Positions 24,125 to 37,447 of a DNA stretch of 64,000 nucleotides are shown in pieces. Position 1 is the stretch's first letter. Each line of letters starts with the position of its first letter. Source of the DNA: Piezodorus guildinii (Eukaryota > Arthropoda > Insecta > Hemiptera > Pentatomidae); contig CM041293.1 of assembly GCA_023052935.1 (NCBI GenBank), forward strand, positions 174,955,600-175,019,599, written 5' to 3'. Under the pieces are notes generated by a model. It ran no database searches. It was not told the DNA's origin and worked only from the letters and a program-made list of their open reading frames with translations. The translations under genes were made by a program, and so were the position numbers.

Positions 24125-24600
24125 AAATAATCGATAAGGTTCTTTAAAGTTTTACTTTAAAATGTTCATGCCCGGGCTGAAATTCATAGGTTCGCGGCAA
24201 AGGGTAAAGGTAATTTGGTGCGATGTAGTAGGACTGATTTTAGTTCTCCACTTTTAACAGCATTCTTCAATAGAAAAATTGTGAGAATGGAGGGCATGGG
24301 AAGCAACAGGTGAGTCATTATTTACGGCATCACAGACAGTAAGGACAGTGCAAGGATGAATAGGAATATCAACTGTATATATGGTATAAAGGATTGGACC
24401 CAAGATGCTACCTTTGGGCACACCTGCAGCCTGAATAAATATGGAAGAGAAGGAAAGGTTATGATTTACTTTAAAGGTTCTACCTGTGAGGTAGCAACGG
24501 ATTAATAAGAAGTAGGTAAGAGTGAGGAAGTGAAGTTTGTAGAGCAGTCCTGGATGCCAAACTCGGTCAAAAGGTTTTTATAAGATAAAGCTGCTTTTGA
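24125..24600 (-). mobile_element. Jockey-type LINE fragment (RT region), degraded
   Basis: Closely similar over about 400 bases to 44995-45400 on the same strand. The minus strand yields broken pieces of a reverse transcriptase around the P(K/Q)GSILGP motif region and AFDRV. Many stops. Confidence 0.65.
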
Positions 24601-25859
24601 AGTTAATAGGCGTTGGAATTTTAGTATAATGACGTGTTTAAACTTTAATCATGACGACGCGAAGATTTGCTTAATTAAATATGTCTCTGAAAAGTTTATC
24701 GAACGATATTGGGACCTCCCATAAGAAAAACTAACATTTGATAAACAGCTAACGCGGCTACAGTCATTGAGATAATAAATATTGATGAAAGCATAACGAT
24801 AATAAATAAACGATTATTTAAGTAAATAATAATGTAAATTCTACTATTATCTTATTTCATAAAAAAAATTTAAAGTACATTTCAAGTAGAAAGGCAAGTA
24901 AAAGATGTTTGATTGAGGTAACGTCCTATATATTTTTTAATTTATCTAATATAATAACATTTATTCATAAAATATTAATGAAAAGGGTATACATTACTTT
25001 TGAATTATAGTTGACTTCATTTCTTCTTAAAATCGAACAGAGAAACATTATAAGGATTATGACCAATATAATTATTTTCAACTAGCTGATCAGAATCGAC
25101 TTCTGCTTATGGAATTTTGTTCTTATTTTTGTTATTTCAAATAATGACTATTCATTTCTGGTACTACGTTCATTTTCCTTTGCGTCTAAATTGAGGTGAT
25201 GATTTATTTTGCTGTATTTTTATTAAAGGAGAGAAATATTGAGTAACCGTACTAATTTTACTTCTTGGCAACAAGTTTAAGAATTAAATTGAGTTGTGAC
25301 GTTTCTTGTTGTGGAAAGATGAGATGGCGTTTTCACCCCTGCTACGTCAGACGCCCACTTCGTTGACCGCTGTGTGGGTGAACTTATTCTTGTTTTGAAT
25401 TTAGTTCCAACACGAGTCCTGATTAAGCATTAAAGTTACAGAAAGATAGATGCGCATGCGGGGTACAGGATTTAGAATAGTAGAACTGTTTTGCGCATGC
25501 TTTATGTAATATTCCAGTTCTCTGTTGGAAGAAACAAATAAAATAATGATGTAATAAATAAGTCGATAATATGATTATCGATTAACAATTTTAAGCTGTT
25601 AAATTATGAAGTGAAAAGGATGGATTTTAAAGTACATGGTGTTTTTTTTAAATCTGCAAGAATGTTTTGAGGAACAAATTTGAATAAGAATTACATTTAC
25701 ATTAGAAAAGCCCATCATCAAAGGATTCCATTTTTTTCTCTCACTCACCGTTTTAATGTTGTATTTTAGAGAAAACATGAAGTGACTCTGTGCTATGGAG
25801 GGAGACCCTCCTGGGATACAACCATCCTCTATAAAGTGGAGTCCGAAAATTAGAGCAAA
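24601..25859. other. Intergenic stretch with paired palindromic GCGCATGC sites
   Basis: Mostly AT-rich, but 25290-25510 is GC-elevated and contains TGCGCATGCG (25451-25460) and TGCGCATGC (25492-25500), which resemble NRF1 promoter sites. No gene start can be tied to it; DESI1 exon 1 is 4.2 kb away on the correct strand. Confidence 0.4.
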
Positions 25860-26564
25860 AATCTGTGAACAGGCTCAGGACTACCTTTTAACATCTTGAA
25901 AATATGTTCATCATTCAGTTTAGCATGTCCTCAAGCACAGCCCAGAGGTTGGAATATTGGATGGAATTGGGAAGATCATTGGTAATGGAATTAAAAAGGA
26001 GAGGAGATATGCTTGAACCCTGGACCACACCTGCCGAAAGAGCAAGGAAGGAAGATAGAGGATGGTTAGGGATTGTAACAGTTTGAGTTCTATTAGAGCT
26101 AGTGCTATTCGAAAAGGATAAAGACTGTAGTTTGGAAAAAAGGATAAGTACTGTCAGTTTCTTATCCTCTATGGCGGTATGTATGTCGCTAGTGATTTTG
26201 AGGAGGGCGGATTGTGTGGAAAAGCTGCGTCAAAAACCAGATTGGAGAGGATCCAAGAAGTTTGGGCTTTTCGAGGAAGTTAGACAATTGTGACTGGATT
26301 ATTCTTTCTACAGGTCTGGAAGGGTTAGATAAAATGGAAATTGGGTGATAGTCTTTAGGGGATGTAGGGTTCGAGGTTTTATTTATAGGATGAACTATCG
26401 ATTTTTTCCAAGTAGTAGGGAATACGGAATTTTGAAGGGAAAAATTGTATATAAAGAGAACTGGTAGGATGCCGGGAAAGCATAATTTTGACAGATATTC
26501 CACTATGCAACAAGTGACCCCAAAATTCCTCAATAGTCATAAATTCATTATTAAATTTTGTCAA
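25860..26564 (-). mobile_element. Jockey-type LINE reverse transcriptase fragment
   Basis: The minus strand encodes, from 26533, SLQNSVFPTTWKKSIVHPI, then SPKDYHPISILSNPSRPVER and FLEKPKLL, the N-terminal RT blocks of jockey-like LINEs. After a break it reads GVVQGSSISPLLFNSITND (about 26030-25970), a later RT block. Intervening catalytic segments are scrambled, so it is dead. Confidence 0.8.
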
Positions 26565-28960
26565 TTATATTTTTTTGAATAATTCTTATAGAATTAGGAT
26601 GGTAACTACATTATTCTTTGGCCCCTACTGTAAATAAATTATGAAAGGACTTAAAAAGACCAATTCATAAATTCTAATAATTAACACATGACAAGCGGGG
26701 AAAGGTATTAATACCTTTTACTGCACTGACCATTACCTGCGGAAGAGGTATTTTAACCGTTAAAATAGTATGATGGCTATCGTTTGTAAGAGATAATATT
26801 ATATTTTTAGTTTAGAATATAATAAAATCTGCCCAATTATGAGAAATATAATATGTTGTATTAAAGAAGAACTCTTTAAAATTATATCTATAAATCGATT
26901 ATTTTTATGTTAGGGTGGTTAATTAAGTATGCACTGCTCCAGATTTCCTATCTAAAGTCGTCAACCATATCAAATGACTCTCGATAACATGAATTTTTTT
27001 AAAATTTACTTTCTCCTAATGAAAAACATAATTTTATAATTAACGGAGGCAGGACAAGGAAATTGGTTGAATGTCAAATATTTTACAATATCACACTATT
27101 TACAAAAATATATACATACATATATTTTTTTCATATGACAATAATAGAAAAAATAAGTAAAAATTTATAGAAAAATATATTTCTCTTACAATCTTCAAAT
27201 ACTTATTTATTATAACAGTTACAGACTTAAATCTTATAAAAGTTTGTATGTTTAAAATTTCAGACTTAACAATAATAACATACTAATTAGTTTTGATATA
27301 ACGGTTTTTAAAATATTGAGCCATGTCTCTTATTTTTTAACCAAAATTTTGATTAAAATGTAATTTTATAAACATCAAGAAAAAATCAGAACATTTTTAA
27401 AGATAAATAGTACAAATTATAACTTCTTTGGCCAGAAATATTCCTTCTATTATTGAAAACTGAACAAGATAAAGATCTCACACATAAGTCTTGTATAAAG
27501 CACTACTGTGTGCGATAATATACAATTCAGTGGTGTAAAAAACATAACATTTAATCTTTTGTTTCAACTTATACTATTAATATTTATTACAAATAATTAT
27601 ATAAATAAATATATTATTTTGTACAATAATTAGTTAGACTAATAACTAATGATCTGCAAAATGAAATATTTATTTTTCTTCAGTTTGTCATTTTTTGCCT
27701 TTGCAAAATCGTAAATTTAAATAAGCAATAATTCAGCAAATTGTAATTTGCCAGAATATAGGTTGAGATTTTTTTCTAAAAATTTCTGCCGCGAAGACCT
27801 GTATTGAATTCGATTAACAAAAAATTAGTTTTAATAACAAAAAAAAAAAAAAAAAAAAGATCTCTTGACTTTTAAGCCAATTCTGAGTTTATTTTCATTT
27901 CTACTTTTGCAGTGGAAGACTTGATACAGTTTATGATAATAAGATGTGATAACCTGTAAAGTTTATTATAACACATTTCAAATACAAAAATAAATGTGCA
28001 TTCAGGGCATATGGCTTAAATGGGAATTTAAAAAGAAGGTTAGATAAAATTACCGAAACAATTAACACAGGAATAATTTAAATTACAAATCACATTTTTA
28101 TGAGCTAATATTTAGCCCTTTGCCCATAACTCAATAAATCCAAATTATGTAACTATGTTCCCAATACAGAAATTCAGTTTGTATTAGAAGTTTAATTTTT
28201 CATTTTTTATGATTTTTAACTCAGACTAAAATAAATTTAAATTTTTTTTTTTTTTTTTGAAGAATGGTTTTAAAATACAATAAGATAATGAAAACTTGAA
28301 TAATTAATCAGAGAATTCAAATGAAAACAAAATATTCTCATTATCAATCCCATAATTACTATTATGATGAAACCATCCTCATCAAACCAGTGTTGTATAA
28401 AAAAATGATCTGGTAACCTTGATGATATACCATTTAACTCAAAGGTGAACTATTATAGGCACAAATAATATAATAAATAATAGCTGTTTTTATCGTAACT
28501 TGTTTTATATATTTTTTTGGTTTCTAATAAAGAGCTATATACATTTTGCACCAAAACATATCCTACTTTAACTTGAACAAACAAGTTATCTTTTTCTTGG
28601 TTAGGATAATTTACTGCAGAGGTGCGGAATTAATATACTTTGTTCAAATTGTTAAAAATAAATAAAAATGATAAAGTAACTAATTAAAAAAATTGATATT
28701 CTATAAATAAAAGTAATAAATAGAGAAACCTTGAAGATTCATCAATATTAAGGATATTCCTAACTGCACGACTAGAGCTAAATGGATTACACACTTCTAA
28801 TGTGTTTATCTCAGCATCCAGACCCAAAGATCTACGATCATGCTATTCAAGAATATAAAAATAATTTTTTTTTTCCAATGAGAAGAAACAAGGCAAGATC
28901 GAATTCAGTTCCGATGAGCTATACTGTCATGGTAGTCAGCTAAAACATGCTAAAAGCGGT
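26565..28960. other. AT-rich 3' flank of ETFDH
   Basis: No gene or recognisable repeat. A long A tract lies at 27840-27858 and a T tract at 28241-28258. It must contain the ETFDH 3' untranslated region at its right end; I could not place a convincing polyadenylation signal. Confidence 0.45.
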
Positions 28961-29124
28961 TTACATGCCGTTGTAAGCTGGACCGCCGCCACCCTCGGGT
29001 ACGACCCAGTTGATGTTCTGGGTCGGGTCTTTGATGTCACAAGTCTTGCAATGGATGCAGTTCTGAGCGTTAATCTGGAGTTTCATCCCGGAACCATCTT
29101 CTAATGGTACAAACTCATAGACAC
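28961..29124 (-). CDS. ETFDH: ETFDH coding exon 11 (4Fe-4S ligands, stop)
   Basis: Residues 547-600 and TAA at 28963-28961: [20 protein letters not shown] holds Cys569, Cys572 and Cys575. Acceptor CCACAG follows a T tract. Confidence 0.97.
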
Positions 29125-32008
29125 CTGTGGAAAAAAAAAAAAAATTAAATAAATTGTAATATGTTATAAAAAAAAAATCTGGTGTTTGCAACACACGACT
29201 CTCACTTACCTCAGTTATTAAAATAAATTAAAGAATTTTTAAATAAAGTTAAACTTGAAAAGACGAAAATGAATTAAATAGAGTTTCCAAAGAAAAATAT
29301 GTTTCAGATTAAATAATCTAATAAAATAAATTTGTATCAACAATAATCACTGTGTATGCCCTTTTCTTCTTTCTGCATTCAAGCTTTGTATTATAAAGCC
29401 CATTACATTTAAGAAAATCTTAACAAGTGCAAAATGCATAGGATGAAGTGGGTCTTCTGGTTGGTCGATTTTGGTGAAAACGTTGCTGTAACATCTCGGG
29501 CGTATAGTTATCTTAAATATGAAATTCATTAAGCTGTACTACTAACAAAACTAATGTCAATGAAATCAAACACAACGCTTTGAAGAATAGAATAAGCCAA
29601 AGAGAATAGTAGCTATTCGAAAACAATTCTCACACCTAATGAATACCGAACAAATTTATAGAATATAATTTTAGATATACTTTAAAACATATTAAGATAA
29701 ATTATAATAACTTACCAGCAGGGCAAAACCTCCCTTCAGGGCCATCATAAATAGCTAAATTGTTAGTGACGGGAACTGTGTCGTCCATCAGTGTGAGGTG
29801 AGGAGGTTGGTCCCCTTCATGGTTCGTTCCAGTCAGAGCGACGGAGGACAGGAGGTCAAAACTGATCACACCGTCAGGTTTAGGATATTCGATTTGTTGA
29901 ACCTCGCTTGCGGGCTTCAGTCTACTATGGTCGGGTTCTGAGAAATAAATAAAATTAGGATATTAATAAAGTTAGCAGAAGAACAAAAGCTAATGATATA
30001 AAAATTCAAAGAAAAAGCTTCGCTACAAAATATTAATGTTAATGTTTTTAAGTTTTATCTTTAATTTAACAAAATTTGTATTTAAAGAAAAAGATTTTGC
30101 CTGCTTCGAGGAAGTATACTGCGTAGATACGGATGGATCCACGCGATACGCTGATATTGTGGCATTCCCTAAGACCGGAGATTCAGCTATTATTCTGGAT
30201 CCCACCGTCAGATACGAAACTAATGACATTGAACAGGCAAATAAAGTGGAAAGGGAAAGGAGAGAAATCTACGAAAAACGTATCCCTTTCCTCAAGGAGA
30301 AGTTCTGCGAAAGCTTCAATGAGAGACGCTTCAACGTGAAAAGCCTATGGTTCGGAGCCCGCGGAACTGTACCTAGTTCAACAAGGAGCTTAATGGAGGA
30401 TATAGGTGTCGATGTCAAGGACGTAGCAAGGATAGCAGAGAATATAGTGCTTGACTGTCTGGGAATTATACACCATCACGTTTACTCATAGCGAGTGAAA
30501 CAGGGATCGATGGAGGGACATGGGTGTGCATGTTTGTATTTATGTTTTAATCTTATAACTTTTTATTGTGATATTAATATTATTATTTTACTTTGTTATT
30601 TTAATTATATATGCTAGAGATTCGATATTAAAGCGGAGTGTAATATGGCTGATGATAATTGATGAATCTTATTAATATATTTCTTTTTTTTTTTTTTTTT
30701 TATATACATATACATATATATATATATATATATATACATATTCAAATTGTTATGAGAAATAAGCGAGAAAAGGGAAGCCAAAAAGAGAAAAACAAAAGAA
30801 TAAAAGGAGCTAAATAATTTTAAAAAAATGTTAAAAGAATAAGAAAAAGTTAAAGGAAAAAAAAATTGTTTGATCTATTTCATTTTTTTGTTCATTGTAT
30901 GTTAAGATTTATATTATATTATTACTAAAAATTGTCCAATATGGAAAAAAAAGTAGGCTGTGTGAATAGCAACCCAATCAAGTTGGGCAGCATCGCTTGT
31001 TTGTTTAATAAAGTTTATCTCCCTATCAGAATAATTATACTTTATATTAATTCTTCTTTAACCGACATTCACATTAATTCAGGCATTTATACAAATTTGA
31101 ACATTACTTCAAAGCATGTTGTGTTCACAATGCCTGATCTCAGCCAGACTTCAGCTGATAAAGGAGTCTCTTGTTGTTAGTGTTTACAAGTAAGTCCCAT
31201 AGAGAATCCCATCATCTTTAATTTAATAAGTCTTCATCTCAAAGCCATATATTTTTTTTTTTGTCCAGTGCTTGTTGATTGTACTTATCCATAGACAATC
31301 CATTCGTAGAGCATAATTTGCCTTCTGAACTTCTTCCCTAGCTCTATAGTTAGAAATTTGATTTTCCGACTGCTATGAAGTAGCACTTTCTTTTGCGAGG
31401 TTGTCAGCCATTTCATTCTCGAAGACTTTTTCCACAAGATAATTTCTTCATTTCGCCTCAAGGACTGAAAACATTTATGAGTTACAATTCACCCACCATT
31501 GGTACCAGGCACCCAGTATATAATATACACCGCTGGTCAAAAGTTTGATACTATCTATAGTTCACATCAATAAATCATGAATAAACCCTATGAATTCCTA
31601 AATAGGTATAAATTAATGTATATATCAAATTATTTCTGAAACTTATTACTTGATAAAAATAAATAAGAATAAACAATATGATTTTTATGACTGGAGATTT
31701 AATTACAGTCTAGTAATCCCCTGAGCGGAATGAGATAAATTTTATTCTTATAATGATGAGATAAATTTTATTCTTATAATGATGAGATAAATTTTATTCT
31801 TAGTTTGATTGATTGATAGATTTCTTGACTGCCAAAGTTGTAAGAAAATCACTACACAGGTAATTTACATTTTTTGCATTAAAAAAATGGTTAAAAAGAA
31901 TGAATTTCTATTTAATTGCATAGTGCACCCCATATAATAAACCAAGAGAAAAGATCTGAGCGCCAAAGTGCCGCACAACAAAAACAAACAGGGCGGTGTG
32001 CGTGTGTT

Positions 32009-32045
<37 letters not shown>

Positions 32046-33095
32046 ATCACTTCACTTGTAGCTGGGTGGTTAGCATAACAGCCTCCTATGCCAAAGGTCA
32101 CGGGTTCAAACCCGCAAGTGGTCCTAGGATTTTTTAATGGGAGTAAAAAATCCTTAGTTATGCCGTTCTTGGGAGGGGACGTTAAAAGGTGGTCCTGAGC
32201 CTGTACGATGTCAGGTACTCGTTAAAGATCCCTATCCTAATAAAACCTGGATAGGCAAAATTTAGGACTCCCACTGTAGCATCGTCCGATTAGCCATAGT
32301 AGCATAAATTGACGTTAAATAAAAAAAAAATTATATATATATAAAAATCTCGTGTCACAATGTTTGTTCGCGATAAACTCTGAAATTACTGAACAGACAT
32401 TGATCAAACTTCGTAATTATCTGTTATTTGGTCCAACTTAAATGATAGGATAGTTTTTATTACTATTCTAAATGGTTGAAAAATATATTTTTCTAAAATA
32501 TAAAACAAAATTTGTTTAACTGTGGCAAAACTGGTTAAGCGTGGTAACCTTCCTATATCTTCACATATGTGATTATTACTTCAAATATAAGCGTGTGTTG
32601 ATTGTTTCTATGTGTTCTGATTTATAACATATACATTCAAATTATAGTTTCCATTTATAATAAAATAGATATTACTATATTTTTCCAGAAAAACTATAAT
32701 TACTGATTTGAATGACTTGCAAAGGAGTTATGATGATATACAACGGTTATGTTTAAAAGATAAAACGATGTTATTGAATAATTTGGATGTTGCTACTTTG
32801 GACTGTATATATTTATGTTTATTGAAAATGTATACGTCTTATAATAATGGAGTAGTTGTTGACCGTTTTGACTAGATGGTAAGGAAGTTGGTTGAGGGCG
32901 CAGCTACCAAGAAAACACACCAGTAAGGGAAAAATAAAGGAAGTATTTTTTATTGGTAGTTCCTTTGTTACCACATCACCAAACAACAGCTCCATCATAT
33001 GCGTTTTATAGTTACCACTCATAAACGCATTTATGCAAATTTAAATAAAGACAAAATGAAATATTCGCGAGCAAAGCCGCAGGTTACAGCTAGTA

Positions 33096-33135
<40 letters not shown>

Positions 33136-33667
33136 TAATGATGTAGTTTTAGTTGAGAGTTTATAGTCTTATGATGGAGAAGATGGTTAGGGGAATGGTC
33201 ATCCAGAAATAACACACTAATAAGGAAAACTTATTGTATCTGCGTGCTGTCATTTGTAGGTCTGCATTGCAGGCCTTTATCAGGGCGACTATGAGAAGGC
33301 ATCTCAAGAAGTCAATCTCACTTCTTCACATCCCTCGCCAGGTTTCTGCAAGTTCAATTTAAACCCACACCTCGCACCAATACAATTATACTATTCATTA
33401 TGTAGTATAATTGCACTATGAAATTGTTAATATAATAAAGTTAATATGAAATTAGTTTTTCATCAACTACATTCCTACCATTATTGAGCTACGAATTGAA
33501 AATAATTTGTATTTGAAACGATTATTCTTTTTTTTTCCATTAAATTTCAGTTTTGACCAGTTGACTGAATTCACAAATATGAAAATATAATATATATATA
33601 AAATAGTCATTAGCTCCCCAAAAAAAAAATAAATTTAAATCAAATATATATATATATAATATTATAT

Positions 33668-33704
<37 letters not shown>

Positions 33705-36700
33705 CATATATATATATATACATATATATAAAAACAATACCTCCATGAGATAACGTCCAAGGCTCCCTTCCCCCAAGCATGATAGAAGCTCCACTATAGG
33801 CGACGCCCCCAATCAGACCCAACCTGGTGTGGAAAGAAGGCCTACAGTTACGCACTGCCTTTAAATCAGACCAGATCCAGCTGCTACGGACCTTCTCTTC
33901 ATATGATTTTGGTTCCAGGCCTACAAAATAAATTTAAAAATCACATAAAAAACATGGCAAATTATTTCTGAATACTTATATTACAGTATTAAAATTTATA
34001 GAGCTGTGTAGGCATTAACTTATAGGTATAGCATTTAATTAATCAAAGAGCTTAAGAAAGATGAACTAGCTACATTTTTTTCCCCGCTTGGCGCGACAAG
34101 CCATGAAGGCTCTTGGCTGCATGGTATAGTTCCTAACTATTCCACACCACAATTCTAGATGACAATTATTGGTAAGGCCATGACTCCCTACACCTATTTT
34201 TGGCCACCAGTTGGCTGATGGTTTTCACATACCAGAGGGGAAGTTGTGAGAGAATTCTCGAACTGACAACCTTTGGCTGTAGTAGGCTAGTGAGCTAGCT
34301 ACGCTGCCCTGGACCCCCCCCCCCCCAAAACCAGTAACATATTGCCCCCTCTTGCTTGAATGACTGTTTCCACCTATCTTGATTTACTTGTAAAAATATT
34401 TTGAAGAAAATCTTGGGGTATTTTGTCCTACTCCTCCATTGCAGTTTTATTTAGCATTTCAAGGGTAGTATGAGGTGAATCTCGTGACCAAGATTGGTGT
34501 TCCCTTGCAAATCTTAATCTTTTTACATTATGTTCTGCGGTGAGAAGAGGACCTTTCACTGTCCTTCTTGACCTGAGGTTTGACTCTCTCAGTCTTCTAA
34601 TGACCGTTGACTCCGAGATTGATAACCCTCGAACACCAGCGATCAAGTTTTTAATGGAAGATACAGTAGAATTACGCTTCCGAAGTGCTTGTATTTTAAT
34701 GAAGCAGTCATCTATGGGGTTAGTAACCCTGGGACGCCCTGATGTTGGTCATCTCGAATGACTACAAGTCTTCCTATACCTTTTTATGATCCTTGAAATG
34801 GTTAGAATAGTTAATCCCAAGGCGATTCAAAAGGTAACATCTTCTTCATAGAGAGTGATGATTCTGACCGAATCATCGTGGCTTAAACGATTCATTGTGA
34901 ATAAAATTAATTGTTTTAACTAGACTTAAGAGAAAAGAGAGAACAGATTTGAGGAGGAGTTAAACATGGACTGAAAGGAAATTTGAAATGAATGAAACAA
35001 AATTCCATCATTTGTTGGTAATCAGTGAAAACAAATGACATGTCTAATCTCTGATATCTCTCATTTAATAAATAATATTTCTAAATATTTAAAATATAAA
35101 CAAAGTCTGGATTAAGGTCAAAACCAAGAAAATCTTGAGAATTATGGGTGTTGCAATACTTTTGATGGGATGTGTATATAATATTTAACTAAAATCACCT
35201 GAAGTAGTTGGAGTTGATTTCCCCCTCTCCAGGAATATTACTACATAATGATTGTTGTCAAATAAATAATATAACAATAATTATGACATCAAATTATCAG
35301 GTATACTTAAGTGTTCAATTAATTTAATACCTATGGTTTCTGAGCTTCCAGCATCAAGCGTCTCCATTATACTCTCGGCGGCTAGCATGCCAGACTTCAT
35401 GGCATAATGGGTTCCTTTGATTTTAGGCACGTTGAGGAAGCCAGCGGTGCACCCGATGAGGCAACCTCCGGGAAATGTTAATTTAGGAATTGACTGGAAT
35501 CCACCTTCATTCAATGCTCTCCCTCCATATGCAATCCTACAAATAGATACAAACATTTAACATATTTTAAGAAAATAAAGTTTTGAATAAAATAAAATAA
35601 CAAATCTAAATACAATAGCGTCTGTAAAGGTTAAAAATTAAAATAAAGTCTCTACTCTCTTGCAAATAATCCTCATTTAATATTAATTAATTAATTAATG
35701 TAATTAATAATGTTACAGTTCATAAGGAAATTGGAACAAAAATTAAAATTCATAAAAAGTTTAAAATTTATATTGAGAATAAGTCTTTCTTTTCCAAATG
35801 CTTGGAAGGTCTAGAATTCCTTTGTTTTCAAAAATAGCTGTCTTTGAGTCCTAAGAACAATGACAGGTCCTTTTTAACGCATTTCTGTAGACATAGGATG
35901 TCTGTGGTAAGTCTAACGCAAAAAAAAAATTTGTACGGAACTGAAATTTCATATTTTAAACAACTATACATCCGAGATGCATTACATACATACAGCAATT
36001 TTTTCATCAAAATCGGCTGACCAGAAGAGCCAATTTATACCATGCATTTTGCTCCTTTTTACGATTATCTCAAAAACAGCTCCAACGATTTTGATTAAAC
36101 TCGCTATATTGATGTAAAATTTATTGGGCTTTTATATCATGTAGGTTTCATTCTGATAGAATAGTCTTACGGTGCTTAACACCTATATTTTAAAGTACCT
36201 TTAATTTTGTACATTCCAAAAGAATAACCATCTCATCATAATGACATTGATGAAAGACGGCTAAATATACAAGTTGGATGAATTTGATGACCAACTAAAG
36301 GATAAAAAAGGAAAACTTTGTTCACATGAAATTTTTGATATTAAGAACAGTAATATAGACGTATAATATACCGTTAGAAAGAGAGAGATTTTAGAAAAAA
36401 TATTATCTGATTCACAAGTTGTAAAAGGTAATATAAAGTGACAAATAGGGAATAAACTTATTACTGATTAACAATTTAATACAGTTATATTATTTAATCT
36501 AAATCATATGTTTCCAACGAAAATGAATATATGCACTATTAAAATCAACTAAAAATATTTTTCAAATTGCTTTTAACAGTCGTGGTAAGTGAAAGTCGTG
36601 TGTTGCCCGCACCAGATTTTTAGAAAAATTAATCTGGGAGTTCCCAAGTATCTACATCATTATTTGTCTGGAAACTCCATCTTGAATCCATTTTATTATT

Positions 36701-37409
36701 GAAAGTGTAGATTTATCATGTTAGTTTCCATCTGTTTGCGGGTTTCTAAGATGGTCTCAGAAAAGAATAATTTTTTTTGAAGTTTCTATTTTGCATCTGA
36801 TTTTTTTGAGTTGATTGCTCAAGGATAATTCCTTTGGGTTCTTTGATGTTCAGATTCTTTTTCTAAGGACTCTGTAAAAAAATGTATTTATCCATTAATG
36901 GGAACATAAGTGCATTTTAAATTAAATGCACTAGTAGCTCATAAAGGTCGAGATGAAACTCAAGGCTCAATAAGGCTTGAACTAGGACTTGAACCTTTTA
37001 CGTTGAGCTCTCATGATTCGGAGTCCTGGTTGAGTCGTGGAAGTTCAAGCCTTACAGCCTTCTGGCTCAGCTCTTTTACAATACTAAGGATATCCGTAGC
37101 AAAAAATATTTTGAAAGAACTGAAATCTGAAGGAGTGATGTTTGGTGAGTAAGGTGGGTGAGGTAAAACACTGTAATAATCAAAAGTGGATATTTGTTCT
37201 CCAAGGTTCCTTACTCTGAGCTTACAGCTTAATGGAACGAACCTGGTAAAACTGATACTAAAATGGTACTAACACAGGGTGTCTAGCAAATCAGCTTAAA
37301 GAGATTCCCTGACTTTTTCATATTGTAAGAAGTCTTTTACCTGGCCAAATCTCGGTGAAAATCGACAAAACAAAGAATAATTATAATTAATATTGTATAA
37401 TAGATTAAA

Positions 37410-37447
<38 letters not shown>

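Noticed and set aside
31731..31802. CRISPR-like array
   Set aside because: Three contiguous 26-base units without spacers, inside a MITE of a eukaryotic intron.
32060..32120. tRNA-like sequence with A and B boxes in SINE copies
   Set aside because: No closing acceptor stem or plausible anticodon arm, and the same head recurs with unrelated flanks and a non-tRNA body, so it is a SINE and not a tRNA gene.
33540..33855. Long minus-strand reading frames rich in Tyr and Ile
   Set aside because: They are translations of the (TA)n repeat and its extension into ETFDH exon 9.
36910..37152. 80-codon plus-strand ORF
   Set aside because: It begins inside the duplicated 950-bp segment and has no recognisable domain; the duplicate copy does not keep the frame.
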